A DNA stretch of 64,000 nt from Imperialibacter roseus (GCF_032999765.1 NZ_CP136051.1:4626417-4690416), one strand, 5' to 3'. Positions 51,811-61,486 are shown, counted from the first letter of the stretch. The notes: a model not told the origin generated them from the sequence alone. Numbers and translations: made by a program.

Positions 51811-53288
51811 AAATGGGTTACCGGGAAAGGTATTTGCTGAATTACTTGGATTAAACTGTCAGGCTTTAAAAAAAAGAACACCAACATAAAAACAAGAAGG
51901 CAAGCCGTCATGATCTGGCCTGCCGTAAGTGTTTCCATTTCGGAATTATTTTTTTCTTCCACCTTCAAAAACATGAAGTAGGGTATCTTTAAGTAATAAA
52001 ATAGTGCAACCACAGTGTTTCCTGCTGCTATCAGGAGAACAAACAACAACAAACTCCCCGAAGAAGTTTGCCATTCGTTCCAAAGTGACGAAAAAATGTA
52101 AAGCTTCCCGGAGAACCCAGCCAGCGGAGGAAATCCCACCAGCGACATCATGGCGACCAGAAACGCAACAGCAAGGAAAGCATGTTTCTTACCAAGGCCC
52201 TTGTAGTCATTGAAAGAGAACTTTTGCTCCCGTTCCATATGATCTACCAGATAAAAGGCCAAGTAATTCATAAAGAGGTAAATGAAGATGTAAAAGTAAA
52301 AACTTGTTACCGCAAATCCATCATTTATCGCAATTGGTAATACTAAAAATCCTGCCTGGGCTATTGAGGAGTACGCCAGCATCCGTCGCACGTTGCTCTG
52401 ATTCAATGCTGCTATATTGCCAAAAACGATAGAAACAGAGGCCATGAAAATCAAAAACTGACTATAACTACTAACTACCGAAAAGCCTTCTGTGAGCCTT
52501 AAGAGCACAATCAGGCCGCCGATTTTAGGCACTACGGAAAAAATGGCCGCAACCGGCACAGGAGCCGTTTGGTAGATATCGGGTGTCCACAGGTGCATGG
52601 GGAATAAAGCGATCTTGAAGAAAATGCCCATTAGCACGAGTACTATTGCAAATAAGGCCAGGGGTTCGTTGGCTTGCTGGAGCTGTGTGACAAAAGCCTC
52701 TGTAGTAAAGGCAAGTGAGCCGGTGAGCCCATAAAGCAAGGAGATGCCATACAACATCAGACCACTGGCAAATGCCCCAAACAGCAAGTACTTGATGCCA
52801 GCTTCAAAGTTGAGCTTTTTGAACCCAAACACAGTAAGAATATAACCGCTGATGGAGGTAAGTTCGAGCGCCAGGTATACTGAAAGCAGTGTAGTGCTGC
52901 TCACCATGAGCATGCCGCCCAAGGCAAGCGAAAGGAGGATATAGTAGTATTCTGTCCGAAGCTGCAAGCCTGTTCCGAAAAGAAGGGTGAGCGCCAGGGC
53001 AAGGAGAATGATGGCTTTGGCAAACAACGCATGCCTGTCGGCTGTCAGCTGCCCGGAAAACAAGAGCCCTCCCTCCGGCTCTTGCACCCACAAAGGCAAA
53101 ATGAGCCACAGCGCAACAAAAGCAAAAAGCATTGAAAGCACCAGCAACAATAGTGGTCGCTTACCCGATGTGATCAGGTCAACTATAAGAAGCAGTATTA
53201 TTCCAGCACCGATTGCTAACTCAGGCCCCACCTGATTGAGGCTTCCCAGGGCTTCCAGCAACTGAAACGATAAGCCTTCTTTGTGCAT
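51807..53288 (-). CDS. nuoN: NADH-quinone oxidoreductase subunit N
   Basis: 493 residues, about 14 helices. Antiporter-like proton-pumping subunit of respiratory complex I. Diagnostic pieces: LALELTSISGYILTVFGFKK, EAGIKYLLFGAFASGLMLYG, GIFFKIALFPMHLWTPDIYQ and MLAYSSIAQAGFLVLPIAIN. Starts 2 bases after nuoM and overlaps the purF-like gene by 4 bases. Last complex I gene of the operon. Confidence 0.95.
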   Translation of the reverse strand: MHKEGLSFQLLEALGSLNQVGPELAIGAGIILLLIVDLITSGKRPLLLLVLSMLFAFVALWLILPLWVQEPEGGLLFSGQLTADRHALFAKAIILLALALTLLFGTGLQLRTEYYYILLSLALGGMLMVSSTTLLSVYLALELTSISGYILTVFGFKKLNFEAGIKYLLFGAFASGLMLYGISLLYGLTGSLAFTTEAFVTQLQQANEPLALFAIVLVLMGIFFKIALFPMHLWTPDIYQTAPVPVAAIFSVVPKIGGLIVLLRLTEGFSVVSSYSQFLIFMASVSIVFGNIAALNQSNVRRMLAYSSIAQAGFLVLPIAINDGFAVTSFYFYIFIYLFMNYLAFYLVDHMEREQKFSFNDYKGLGKKHAFLAVAFLVAMMSLVGFPPLAGFSGKLYIFSSLWNEWQTSSGSLLLFVLLIAAGNTVVALFYYLKIPYFMFLKVEEKNNSEMETLTAGQIMTACLLVFMLVFFFLKPDSLIQVIQQIPFPVTHL

Positions 53289-53290
53289 AT

Positions 53291-54955
53291 TTAGCTGCCT
53301 TCTGAATTAAGTGACTGGATGATGGTATTTCCATTTTCGAAAACCAGCTCTTTCAGCTGATTGATACTTCCGTTCATTAGGTCGAGAAGGAAATGAGGAA
53401 AAATACCAAGCAAAAGCACGATGAAAATCAATGGGATGAACATCAGCCACTCCCGGTTGGTCAGCTCGGTCAGCATATCCTTCCAGGCTACCTCCCTAAG
53501 CGCTAACCTACCGTAGAACATCCGCTGCAAGGTCCAGAGGTAATAAGCTGCGGAAAGCACCAGACCAAAGGTAGCCAGCACCGCCATCCACTGCGGCACC
53601 TGCCCATTGATTGAAGAGGACTGAAAAGCCCCAAGAAAAACCAGCAGCTCGCCAATAAAACCAGAAAGGCCGGGTAGCCCCAAAGAAGCAAAGAAGAAAA
53701 AGACCGTAACAGCGGTAAAATAAGGCATCTTTTCTGCCAGGCCGCTGTAGTTCTCTATCATTCTGTCGTGCGTACGGTCGTAGAGCACTCCTGCTATCAG
53801 GAAGAGCGCTGCCGAGATAAACCCGTGGCTCACCATCTGAAACACCGCACCAGAGTACCCTTCGGTGGTGCCGGCAGCAATCCCCAGCAGCACAAAGCCC
53901 ATGTGGGAAACAGATGAGTAGGCGATCAGCTTTTTTAAATCGGACTGCGCCATGGCGTTGAATCCGCCGTAGATAATGGCTACAACCCCCAAGAAGCCAA
54001 CCCACCACGAGTAGTCGAGCGCAGCTTCGGGAAAAATAGGGTAGGCAATTCTCAACAAACCGTAACCGCCAATTTTCAACAAGATACCGGCCAGCACAAC
54101 CGACACTGGTGTGGGCGCTTCCACGTGCGCATCGGGCAGCCAGGTATGAAAAGGAACGGCAGGTAACTTGATGATGAAGCCTATAAAAAGGAATAAGAAT
54201 GCCAGGGATCGAATAGAAACACCTCCCCATTCTTTGAGGTAGGTTGGATCCAAAATGCTTCCTGCAATAAAGTTGGCGGGGTCGCTCATGTGCAGGAGAT
54301 TGAAAGTCCTGACCAGCCTGCCATCAGCTAATATTTCGGTTGGATCAGACACCGAGATGTAGAGGCCGATCATGGCCACGAGGATTAGCACAGAGCCAAC
54401 CAGGGTGTATAAAAAGAACTTTATCGATGCATATTCTCTTCTGACACCTCCCCAAATACCAATAAGGAAGTACATGGGCAAGAGCATAAACTCGAAGAAT
54501 ATGTAGAAGAGGAAAAAGTCGAGGGCCACAAAGCAACCAATAATGGAGCTGCTCAACAGCAGGTACAAAGCAAAATAACCTTTCACCTGTTTGGTGATCG
54601 ACCACGAGCTGATCATGCCGATTACCAAAATAAGTGTAGACATCCACAGCAGCGGGACACTCAATCCGTCAACACCCAGCAGGTAGTCGATAGACAACAC
54701 CCCCCAACTCCCGAGGTCCATGGTGATCCAGTCCGCCTTTTCCACAAAATGAAAACTTTCAATGGAATAACTTCCGCCGCTTTCCGGAAACTGATAAAAC
54801 TGAAACAAGAGGATGCTGCTGCCTGCAAGTTGCAGTAACACCGCTGCCAACGATATCCAGCGGATGGCAGTGGCTTGCCTGTCTTTCATCAGCAACACTA
54901 TCAGCGCTCCTACCACAGGTGTCCATATAATCAGCGATAACAGATAGTTCATCAT
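53291..54955 (-). CDS. nuoM: NADH-quinone oxidoreductase subunit M
   Basis: 554 residues, about 14 helices; proton-pumping membrane subunit. Features: YLLGVDGLSVPLLWMSTLIL, FFLFYIFFEFMLLPMYFLIG (conserved Glu), FLFLFIGFIIKLPAVPFHTW then LPDAHVEAPTPVSVVLAGIL, and LKKLIAYSSVSHMGFVLLGI. Starts 4 bases after the nuoL stop. An extra ATG directly follows the first. Confidence 0.96.
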   Translation of the reverse strand: MMNYLLSLIIWTPVVGALIVLLMKDRQATAIRWISLAAVLLQLAGSSILLFQFYQFPESGGSYSIESFHFVEKADWITMDLGSWGVLSIDYLLGVDGLSVPLLWMSTLILVIGMISSWSITKQVKGYFALYLLLSSSIIGCFVALDFFLFYIFFEFMLLPMYFLIGIWGGVRREYASIKFFLYTLVGSVLILVAMIGLYISVSDPTEILADGRLVRTFNLLHMSDPANFIAGSILDPTYLKEWGGVSIRSLAFLFLFIGFIIKLPAVPFHTWLPDAHVEAPTPVSVVLAGILLKIGGYGLLRIAYPIFPEAALDYSWWVGFLGVVAIIYGGFNAMAQSDLKKLIAYSSVSHMGFVLLGIAAGTTEGYSGAVFQMVSHGFISAALFLIAGVLYDRTHDRMIENYSGLAEKMPYFTAVTVFFFFASLGLPGLSGFIGELLVFLGAFQSSSINGQVPQWMAVLATFGLVLSAAYYLWTLQRMFYGRLALREVAWKDMLTELTNREWLMFIPLIFIVLLLGIFPHFLLDLMNGSINQLKELVFENGNTIIQSLNSEGS

Positions 54956-54959
54956 TGGC

Positions 54960-57053
54960 TTACTTAATCAATATCCAGGTAACTACCAGTAAGGTAAAAA
55001 ACAACGACCATGCAATATATTTCTGCACTGCACCGCCCTGGAGGGATCGTGCAATGTTACCAAAAAATTCAGTGATTCGAACCGTAAGCAGTACCAGGCC
55101 ATCCACCACCTTCTTATCAAACCACCCCACGACTACCGAAACCACGACCGTCAAAACCCCTGTTAAATTGATCACAGGATCAATCACACGCCGATCAGCC
55201 CAGGATGACGCTCTCGTTAGTTGGTTGAAAGAATACACAACCGTTTGATCATATAGCTCGTTGAGGTACCAGTTGTTAAAAGACAGCTCACTCCAAAAGC
55301 CAGGCTTCGAAGTCTTTTCTTCCAGTTCAGCAATGGCCTGATGCTCATCTTCATCATACATCACATACCCCAGGCCGACACCCGTGAGAGAAACCAATAT
55401 GGAAATAATAGCTATTGTCTTATGTGGAATCTCGTTGGTCGTCTCCAGATAAAGGCCAGAAATGGTGGATCGGCCGGTGGCTACCAGGTCCATCAGCCAG
55501 CTGCCTTGCCCGAAGGGGTTCCAGTTGAACCAAATCCAAAGGCTGCCTCCCACCAAAACCAGCAGAGGAATGGTGATTAGTTTGCCATTTTCTGTCAGGC
55601 CGCCCTTATTGCCTAATCCCGGTGTTTTATTGCTCCCGAAAAAAACCAGCATGACCAGCCTGCTCATGTAAAAAGCCGTGAGAAAGGCGCTAAACAAGGC
55701 CAGCATTGGCACAACCCACCTCACACCCCCCTCAGCCGACGCCCAGGAAAAAGCTTTTGTGATAATAGCATCTTTTGACAGAAAGCCTGAGAACATGGGA
55801 ATACCCGAGATAGCCATCGCCAGCAAAAGAAAAACCAGAAAGGTAGTAGGCATATACTTTCTGACACCCCCCATCAGGCGCATATCCTGGGCATCGAAGT
55901 GAGCCTGGCTTTCATGCGCAAAACGGTGCATAGCATGGATGATACTGCCAGCTGCGAGAAAAAGGCCCGCTTTGAAGGCTGCGTGGGTAGCCAAATGGAA
56001 TAAGCCCTCCTCTCTCCCACCAACCCCCAGCGCCAGCACCATGAACCCGAGTTGCGAGATGGTGGAAAAAGCCAGTACCTTCTTGATGTCATATTGGGAA
56101 ATGGCAGCCACAGCACCCATCACTGCAGTGATGGCCCCAATAAAAGCCACTATGAAAAGAGCGGGTGGTGTAAATAGAAAAAATACCCGGGCAATGAAGT
56201 AAATTCCCGCCGCCACCATGGTAGCAGCGTGAATGAGAGCAGACACTGGCGTAGGGCCTTCCATGGCGTCTGGCAACCACACCTGCAAAGGGAACTGCGC
56301 TGACTTGCCTACCGCTCCCCCTAAGAGGCAAATGGAAATCACCGTGAACATGAAGGGAGACGAACTGATAAGCTCTCCATTTTTTTCAAAATTAAAAACT
56401 TCTCCCTTCCACTGAATCGCATCTACCATCCCCTGCAGCTCACTGATGCTGAGGGTTTTAAAAATAGCATAGATCAAGCAAATACCGATCAGAAAACCCA
56501 GATCTCCCACCCGGTTGACAAGAAAAGCCTTAAAGGAAGCCAGGGCCGCCGACTGCTTTTTGTACCAAAACCCGATAAGGAAGTAGGAAGAAGTACCCAC
56601 CAGCTCCCAAAAACAAAATATCAGCAGTAAACTGTCGGATAGCACTATACCGAGCATAGAAAATGTGAAGAGCCCAAGACAGGCGAAATAGCGGTTTTTC
56701 CCCGGGTCATCCTTCATGTACTCCAGCGAGTAAACATGCACGAGTAAAGACACTGTGTTGACAATGACCAGCAAGAGCTGGGTGATGCCTGAAAGCGCAA
56801 GAGAAAAAGAGAACTCGGTATCTCCTACCGTCCACCACGAAACGGAGAAAAACGACTCTGGCACACCAAAGTTGACACCGAAAATAATCCATGACAAAAG
56901 GGTGCTAACGGCCAGAAGTGAAGTAGAAAACTTCCCTAGACCATCCTTTCTTTTTCGCCACAACACCAGCCCTATTACAAATGACAGCAAAGGCAACAGC
57001 CATAAGACGGCAATGGCACTCCAAATCCATATGTTGGTAGGTTGCTGTTCCAT
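54960..57053 (-). CDS. nuoL: NADH-quinone oxidoreductase subunit L
   Basis: 697 residues, about 16 helices including the long lateral helix at the C-terminus. Features: VNRVGDLGFLIGICLIYAIF, GAVGKSAQFPLQVWLPDAME then GPTPVSALIHAATMVAAGIY, and DIKKVLAFSTISQLGFMVLA. Proton-pumping subunit at the far end of the membrane arm. Its ATG directly follows the nuoK stop without a gap. Confidence 0.96.
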   Translation of the reverse strand: MEQQPTNIWIWSAIAVLWLLPLLSFVIGLVLWRKRKDGLGKFSTSLLAVSTLLSWIIFGVNFGVPESFFSVSWWTVGDTEFSFSLALSGITQLLLVIVNTVSLLVHVYSLEYMKDDPGKNRYFACLGLFTFSMLGIVLSDSLLLIFCFWELVGTSSYFLIGFWYKKQSAALASFKAFLVNRVGDLGFLIGICLIYAIFKTLSISELQGMVDAIQWKGEVFNFEKNGELISSSPFMFTVISICLLGGAVGKSAQFPLQVWLPDAMEGPTPVSALIHAATMVAAGIYFIARVFFLFTPPALFIVAFIGAITAVMGAVAAISQYDIKKVLAFSTISQLGFMVLALGVGGREEGLFHLATHAAFKAGLFLAAGSIIHAMHRFAHESQAHFDAQDMRLMGGVRKYMPTTFLVFLLLAMAISGIPMFSGFLSKDAIITKAFSWASAEGGVRWVVPMLALFSAFLTAFYMSRLVMLVFFGSNKTPGLGNKGGLTENGKLITIPLLVLVGGSLWIWFNWNPFGQGSWLMDLVATGRSTISGLYLETTNEIPHKTIAIISILVSLTGVGLGYVMYDEDEHQAIAELEEKTSKPGFWSELSFNNWYLNELYDQTVVYSFNQLTRASSWADRRVIDPVINLTGVLTVVVSVVVGWFDKKVVDGLVLLTVRITEFFGNIARSLQGGAVQKYIAWSLFFTLLVVTWILIK

Positions 57054-57359
57054 CTACTCTTCCACCAGGTTGCTTATTTCGTCAAGATTGGTTGTATGAT
57101 ATGTTCTGTAAAGTTTCAATATGATAGCCAATGCCAATGCCGTTTCGGCAGCGGCGATAGTAATCACCACGAGGGCAAAAAACTGGCCATCGAGCCTTTC
57201 AGGGTACAAGGCGTTGAAATAAACAAAGTTGATATTAGCTGCATTGAACACAAGCTCAACGCCTATCAGCACGGCAATCACATTCTGTCGGGTGAGCACC
57301 AGCGCCACACCAGCCGAGAAAACGAAGGCGGATAGTAAAAGATAGATAGAATTACCCAT
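57054..57359 (-). CDS. nuoK: NADH-quinone oxidoreductase subunit K
   Basis: 101 residues, three helices: YLLLSAFVFSAGVALVLTRQ, NVIAVLIGVELVFNAANINF (conserved membrane Glu) and LDGQFFALVVITIAAAETAL (second Glu). Overlaps nuoJ by 8 bases. Confidence 0.96.
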   Translation of the reverse strand: MGNSIYLLLSAFVFSAGVALVLTRQNVIAVLIGVELVFNAANINFVYFNALYPERLDGQFFALVVITIAAAETALALAIILKLYRTYHTTNLDEISNLVEE

Positions 57360-57849
57360 GCCCCTCCCCTTTGAACCTGGCTACGGTGGCAGCACCCACC
57401 AACGCCACAAGCAGTAATACGCCTACAACTTCGAACAGAATAAAATAGTCGGTGAGGATGGCCATTCCCAGCCGCTGTATGTCATGAGGTACCGCAACTA
57501 TTTCCGTAGTATGAAACCCTTGCGAAAGGTACACGATGCTAGCGAAAAGTGCGACAGAGAATAGTACTCCCAACACTGTCCGGTTAAGTTGGGTTAGAAT
57601 GGGTTGACCGGAGACCCTATTGGTAAGCATAATACCAAAAATCAGGAGAATCAACACACTCCCTATATAAATCATCAGCTGTGTAACCGCCACAAAATCG
57701 GCCTGCGCCAAAACAAACAACCCCGCTACGCCCAAAAAAGTCAGCACCAAAAGAAAGGCCGCATAAAGCAGGTTTCTTGTGACAAGAATCCCCAGCACGG
57801 AGAGCACTACAATTGTAGCAAAAATATAGTGAATAACACCTGTGTCCAT
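57352..57849 (-). CDS. nuoJ: NADH-quinone oxidoreductase subunit J
   Basis: 165 residues, five helices: YIFATIVVLSVLGILVTRNL, GVAGLFVLAQADFVAVTQLM, then IYIGSVLILLIFGIMLTNRV, the conserved Y-GSxxVLxLF-type segment. Overlaps nuoI by one base and nuoK by 8. Confidence 0.95.
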   Translation of the reverse strand: MDTGVIHYIFATIVVLSVLGILVTRNLLYAAFLLVLTFLGVAGLFVLAQADFVAVTQLMIYIGSVLILLIFGIMLTNRVSGQPILTQLNRTVLGVLFSVALFASIVYLSQGFHTTEIVAVPHDIQRLGMAILTDYFILFEVVGVLLLVALVGAATVARFKGEGHG

Positions 57850-58841
57850 CAGTCGTCTTTTTTCGGTTTCATGATGGGCTTGGGCCTGAACACTGGCTTT
57901 TTAGTTTCCTCCGGTTTTTTCTCTTCTTCGCCCTCCTGAGGCTCAGGTTTCTTCATCACGGGTTTCATGACAGGCATTTTAGGCTTCATGACCGGCTTCT
58001 TGGCTGTATTCGGCGAAGCGTCTCCACTGGTGTCGGCCTTCGGCGTTTCTTCCTTCTCAGCACTCTGTGGTGTTTTGGGCTTCATCACAGGCATCTTCGG
58101 TCTGAAAACAGGTTTCTTTGGAGCTTCTGAAGCAGCTTGCGGAACCTCTTCGCTGGCACCAGACTCCTTTTTGGGCATCTGCGGCTTTATCGCAGGCATT
58201 TTTGGTCTGAAAACCGGCTTGGCTGAACCGGCTACTCCCGATGTTTCGCCGGTACTGGTCTCTTTTGGCTGTCCTTGCTGTTTGGCCAGCTGCATTTCCT
58301 CAAAGGCCTTTTTCTTCTCCAGGATCTCCAGCGGCGTCATTTCAGCAAAAGCAAAATTATGCTCCTTTACTGAAAAGGTACTGAAATCATATTCGCTGGT
58401 CATGGTCAGGCACTCAGTGGGGCATACTGTGGTGCAGAGTCCGCAAAAGCAACACTTCGCCATGTCGATATCGAACTTAGCGGCATAAATGCGCTTGGAG
58501 GTGCCGTCAGACGTCTTTCCTATTTCCTCCACCGCCCGCACGGGTTCTATGTCTATGCAATTGACGGGACAAATCTTGGCACACTTGTCACACACAATGC
58601 AGTCGTCGATCTCATTGTGGAGCTTGTATCTTCCATTGTCGGGCACGGGTAGCTTTTCTTTTGGGTACTGCAAGGTCACCAGCCCTTCGCCCTCCCTGAA
58701 GTAATTGTCTTTAGCCACAGAACCTAACGCCCACTTTCCAGTCGATTTTTTCAAGTGCCGAATAGATAGCTGAAGCCCTTCCAGCAAGGTCTGGGTGCTG
58801 GTTTTTATATCTGACCAATACGTAGTTTTTTCGTCTCTCAT
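57849..58841 (-). CDS. nuoI: NADH-quinone oxidoreductase subunit I with repetitive C-terminal extension
   Basis: 330 residues from the ATG at 58841, which overlaps the nuoH stop (ATGA); usual NuoI is about 160-230. Two 4Fe-4S motifs, CIVCDKCAKICPVNC (residues 81-95) and CCFCGLCTTVCPTEC (130-144), carry electrons toward the quinone. From about residue 185 a low-complexity tail of about 145 residues repeats KPVFRPKMP-type units at about 208, 243, 282 and 315 (KPVFRPKMPAIKP, KPVFRPKMPVMKP, KPVMKPKMPVMKP, KPVFRPKPIMKP), separated by acidic, Ser/Glu-rich linkers. The repeats are in frame and run to the stop, so the tail appears genuine. Confidence 0.93.
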   Translation of the reverse strand: MRDEKTTYWSDIKTSTQTLLEGLQLSIRHLKKSTGKWALGSVAKDNYFREGEGLVTLQYPKEKLPVPDNGRYKLHNEIDDCIVCDKCAKICPVNCIDIEPVRAVEEIGKTSDGTSKRIYAAKFDIDMAKCCFCGLCTTVCPTECLTMTSEYDFSTFSVKEHNFAFAEMTPLEILEKKKAFEEMQLAKQQGQPKETSTGETSGVAGSAKPVFRPKMPAIKPQMPKKESGASEEVPQAASEAPKKPVFRPKMPVMKPKTPQSAEKEETPKADTSGDASPNTAKKPVMKPKMPVMKPVMKKPEPQEGEEEKKPEETKKPVFRPKPIMKPKKDD

Positions 58842-59920
58842 GCGATCATCCATAATCTCCAGATTCCACATAACAAAAGCAAGAGGATGGCCGCCGGAGT
58901 GAGGTATTTCCAGCTCAGGTTCATGAGTTGGTCGATACGCAAACGAGGGTAGGTCCACCTGATCCACATATGCATAAACATACCAATGAGGGCTTTCGAC
59001 AGCAGCCAAAACACTCCCCAAATATAGCTCATAAAGGAGCCGGGAGCCCCTGTTGTCCAATCCGCCAGCTTCACCACGCCCATATTGGGGAGTGGCGTGT
59101 TCCATGCCCCAAAGAACAGAATAGCTGCCAGCATACTCACCAGCATCATCATGCCATATTCTGCCAGCATAAAGAAGGCCCACCTGAATCCCGAATATTC
59201 TGTATGATAACCAGCGATCAATTCTGACTCTGCTTCAGGTAGGTCAAAAGGTGCCCGGTTGCATTCTGCCAGCGAGGCAATAAAGAAGATGACAAATACC
59301 GGTATGAGCAACGGCGCCTGCACAATGTTCCAGGCAAAGACGCCTCCCCATTGGCTCACATCCATGGACTTCACCACGCCAAACAAATAAACCGAATTGG
59401 GCGACTGCAGGCCCTGCGACAAGGAGATCTCCTGCAGATCGAGGGACTGTGTGATCATGACAACACACAGGACTGAGAGACCCAGCGGCACTTCATAGGA
59501 AATGATTTGGGCGACTGACCGAAGTGCTCCAAATAAAGAAAACTTGCTGTTAGAGCCCCAGCCTGCCATCAAAATGCCAAGAACGTCGAGTGATATGATG
59601 GCCAGCAGGTAGAAAACGCCAATTTCGAGGCCTGCTCCATCCCATGCTCCACTGAGTGGTATCACGGCAAACCCGGAAAAAACAGCAGTAAATATGATGA
59701 CAGGCGCCAGCTTGAACAGATTCCAGTCGGCGGCGGCTGGCACTATATCCTCTTTTTGAATGAGCTTGACGATGTCGGCTGTAGTCTGCAATATGCCAAA
59801 CTTCCCGGTTTCCATGGGCCCCATTCTGTCCTGAATAAAGGCAGAAATCTTCCTTTCCGCATAAATGCCAAGCACAGCGTTGGTGAGAATGAGCGGTAAA
59901 AAGAAGAGAAAAGTGGTCAT
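58838..59920 (-). CDS. nuoH: NADH-quinone oxidoreductase subunit H
   Basis: 360 residues, eight helices; forms the quinone chamber with NuoB and NuoD. Features: AERKISAFIQDRMGPMETGK, FSLFGALRSVAQIISYEVPL, CNRAPFDLPEAESELIAGYH then TEYSGFRWAFFMLAEYG, and WIRWTYPRLRIDQLMNLSWK. First gene of the nuoHIJKLMN-purF-like run; upstream are repeats, not nuoG, so the operon is split. The intergenic region 59921-60030 shows no clear promoter box. Confidence 0.96.
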   Translation of the reverse strand: MTTFLFFLPLILTNAVLGIYAERKISAFIQDRMGPMETGKFGILQTTADIVKLIQKEDIVPAAADWNLFKLAPVIIFTAVFSGFAVIPLSGAWDGAGLEIGVFYLLAIISLDVLGILMAGWGSNSKFSLFGALRSVAQIISYEVPLGLSVLCVVMITQSLDLQEISLSQGLQSPNSVYLFGVVKSMDVSQWGGVFAWNIVQAPLLIPVFVIFFIASLAECNRAPFDLPEAESELIAGYHTEYSGFRWAFFMLAEYGMMMLVSMLAAILFFGAWNTPLPNMGVVKLADWTTGAPGSFMSYIWGVFWLLSKALIGMFMHMWIRWTYPRLRIDQLMNLSWKYLTPAAILLLLLCGIWRLWMIA

Positions 59921-60030
59921 AGGGTGCTGGTTTCTCCGGTTATGCGAATATAAGAGGAAGAGATGAGTAATCCTTATGAAAGAAAGGTGGGTTGGTTAAA
60001 TCTCCCGCATGGCTGGTGGTTCAACTGGAC

Positions 60031-60236
60031 AGCCTCGGGGTTTATGCCGGAGACCCCAAGGGGATTCTCTTCAATACAAGCTTATCATAAAAACGTATCC
60101 TTTTAGTGTCTCTCGAAGAGGACACTAAAAGGGTTCGTCGACGAAATCCTGTTTTAGAGAGAATATCCATTTGTCAGGTACATGGTGTAGACTTCTGCAG
60201 CCTTCTCAGGAATGAGAATAAAAAGTACGTCGCTAA
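60031..60236. repeat. composite REP unit 1
   Basis: Three modules in order: gccggagaccccaagggg (60046-60063); a hairpin with arms ccttttagtgtc and gacactaaaagg (60099-60132); and a tail starting ttgtcaggtacatggtgtag, ending agtacgtcgctaac (about 60171-60236). The same modules recur in units 2 to 5 around the RAYT gene. Confidence 0.75.
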
Positions 60237-60417
60237 CTCCCTCAGGATCCCTGCCGGAGACCCCAAGGGGATTCTTCAATACAAGCTTATCATGAAAACG
60301 TATCCTTTTAGTGTCTCTCGAAGAGGACACTGAAAGGGTTCGTCGACGAAATCCTGTTTTAGAGAGAATATCCAACTTAACCCCTAAAGATCCCGAGCAG
60401 ACACTCCGAGGGGTTAA
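60237..60417. repeat. composite REP unit 2 with extra hairpin
   Basis: First module at 60253-60270, second hairpin at 60304-60337 (one mismatch in the right arm), then instead of the third module a 9-bp hairpin ttaacccct (60378-60386) / aggggttaa (60409-60417). Confidence 0.7.
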
Positions 60418-60456
60418 GGCACCCTTAAGAGTTGTAACAAAATCGCAAAAGGGAGC

Positions 60457-61020
60457 TTAAATGAATTCTCGGTAGTGCCGTAGGTAAGAATTGCTTTCCC
60501 CAAGTTCGTAAAAACCTGCGCTTGAATACTGGTAATGAACCCAGTCATCCGCCAGCCTCCATTTTCCTTTGACAGGATTCTTATGAATATAATTTAACTT
60601 AGTTTCAACCATTTCTCTATCGAAACAAAGCTTCCCATCAAACGACGATATGAAAACCGCATGTTTACTGCCTCGCTCGACCTGCCTCCTGGAAAGGCCA
60701 CTTTCCAACTTTGTCAAGATACCATGGTGAGTTTGCTCCTTCAACTTCCTGATAATTTCATAAGCGATAAACCTTTTCCCATTTGCAACAAACTGATTAA
60801 TCGTTTTCTCAGAATTCTCATCAACATATATCAATCCATGAAAGTGATTTGGCATGATAACGTATCCTAATAGATAAGCCTTTTGAGTCGTCAAATATTC
60901 AAACCACTTATTGAAATATTGATAGCAGGAAGTCTCATCAATCAATGGCAACCACTGAAAACATGTAAAAGTGACGAAATATATCGCATTCTTCTCCGAA
61001 TGTGTTTGATGAATAGACAT
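60457..61020 (-). CDS. REP-associated tyrosine transposase (RAYT, Y1/HUH family)
   Basis: 187 residues. Y1/IS200-like HUH fold: NAIYFVTFTCFQWLPLIDET, YLLGYVIMPNHFHGLIYVDE with the His-x-His metal pair, and C-terminal LNYIHKNPVKGKWRLADDWV then HYQYSSAGFYE. A Tyr in the helix around LNYIHKNPV is the candidate nucleophile. RAYTs cut and join REP single-stranded DNA; repeats of the matching type lie on both sides within 500 bases. The frame is intact. Confidence 0.93.
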   Translation of the reverse strand: MSIHQTHSEKNAIYFVTFTCFQWLPLIDETSCYQYFNKWFEYLTTQKAYLLGYVIMPNHFHGLIYVDENSEKTINQFVANGKRFIAYEIIRKLKEQTHHGILTKLESGLSRRQVERGSKHAVFISSFDGKLCFDREMVETKLNYIHKNPVKGKWRLADDWVHYQYSSAGFYELGESNSYLRHYREFI

Positions 61021-61086
61021 TACTTCAAAATAGATACTTTTAAAATAAAATAATATACAATCTGAATAAAAAATAGGGGGTAAAAA

Positions 61087-61276
61087 CCCCTCAGGATCCC
61101 TGCCGGAGACCCCAAGGGGATTCTCTTCAATACAAGCTTATCATGAAAACGATATCCTTTTAGGGTCTCTCGAAGAGGACACTAAAAGGGTTGGCCAGCG
61201 CTAATGCTCTTTGTCAGATACATGGTGTAGACTTCTGTTAACTTCTTGCTTGAGAATAAAAAGTGCGTCGCTAATA
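61087..61276. repeat. composite REP unit 3
   Basis: Modules at 61102-61119, 61156-61189 (hairpin) and about 61209-61276 (ttgtcagatacatggtgtag to gtcgctaat). Followed by a short spacer, aaaaaatagggggtaaaaac, which also precedes the unit at about 61070-61087. Confidence 0.75.
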
Positions 61277-61296
61277 AAAAATAGGGGGTAAAAACC

Positions 61297-61486
61297 CCTC
61301 AGGGTCCCTAGCGGAGACCCCAAGGGGATGGTTATCCGAACAAGCTTATTGAAAACGACACCCTTTTGTTGTCTCTCAAAGAGGACACTGAAAGGGTTGG
61401 CCAGCTCTAATGCTCTTTGTCAGATACATGGTGTAGACTTATGTAGCCTCCTCAGGAATGAGAATAAAAAGTGCGTCGCTAACTCC
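61297..61486. repeat. composite REP unit 4
   Basis: Modules at 61311-61327 (gcggagaccccaagggg), 61362-61395 (more diverged hairpin, arms ccttttgttgtc and gacactgaaagg) and about 61419-61486. Confidence 0.7.

Noticed and set aside
58842-59183. Longer N-terminus for NuoI
   Set aside because: The extension overlaps nuoH fully; the family N-terminus and the ATGA overlap support the start at 58841.
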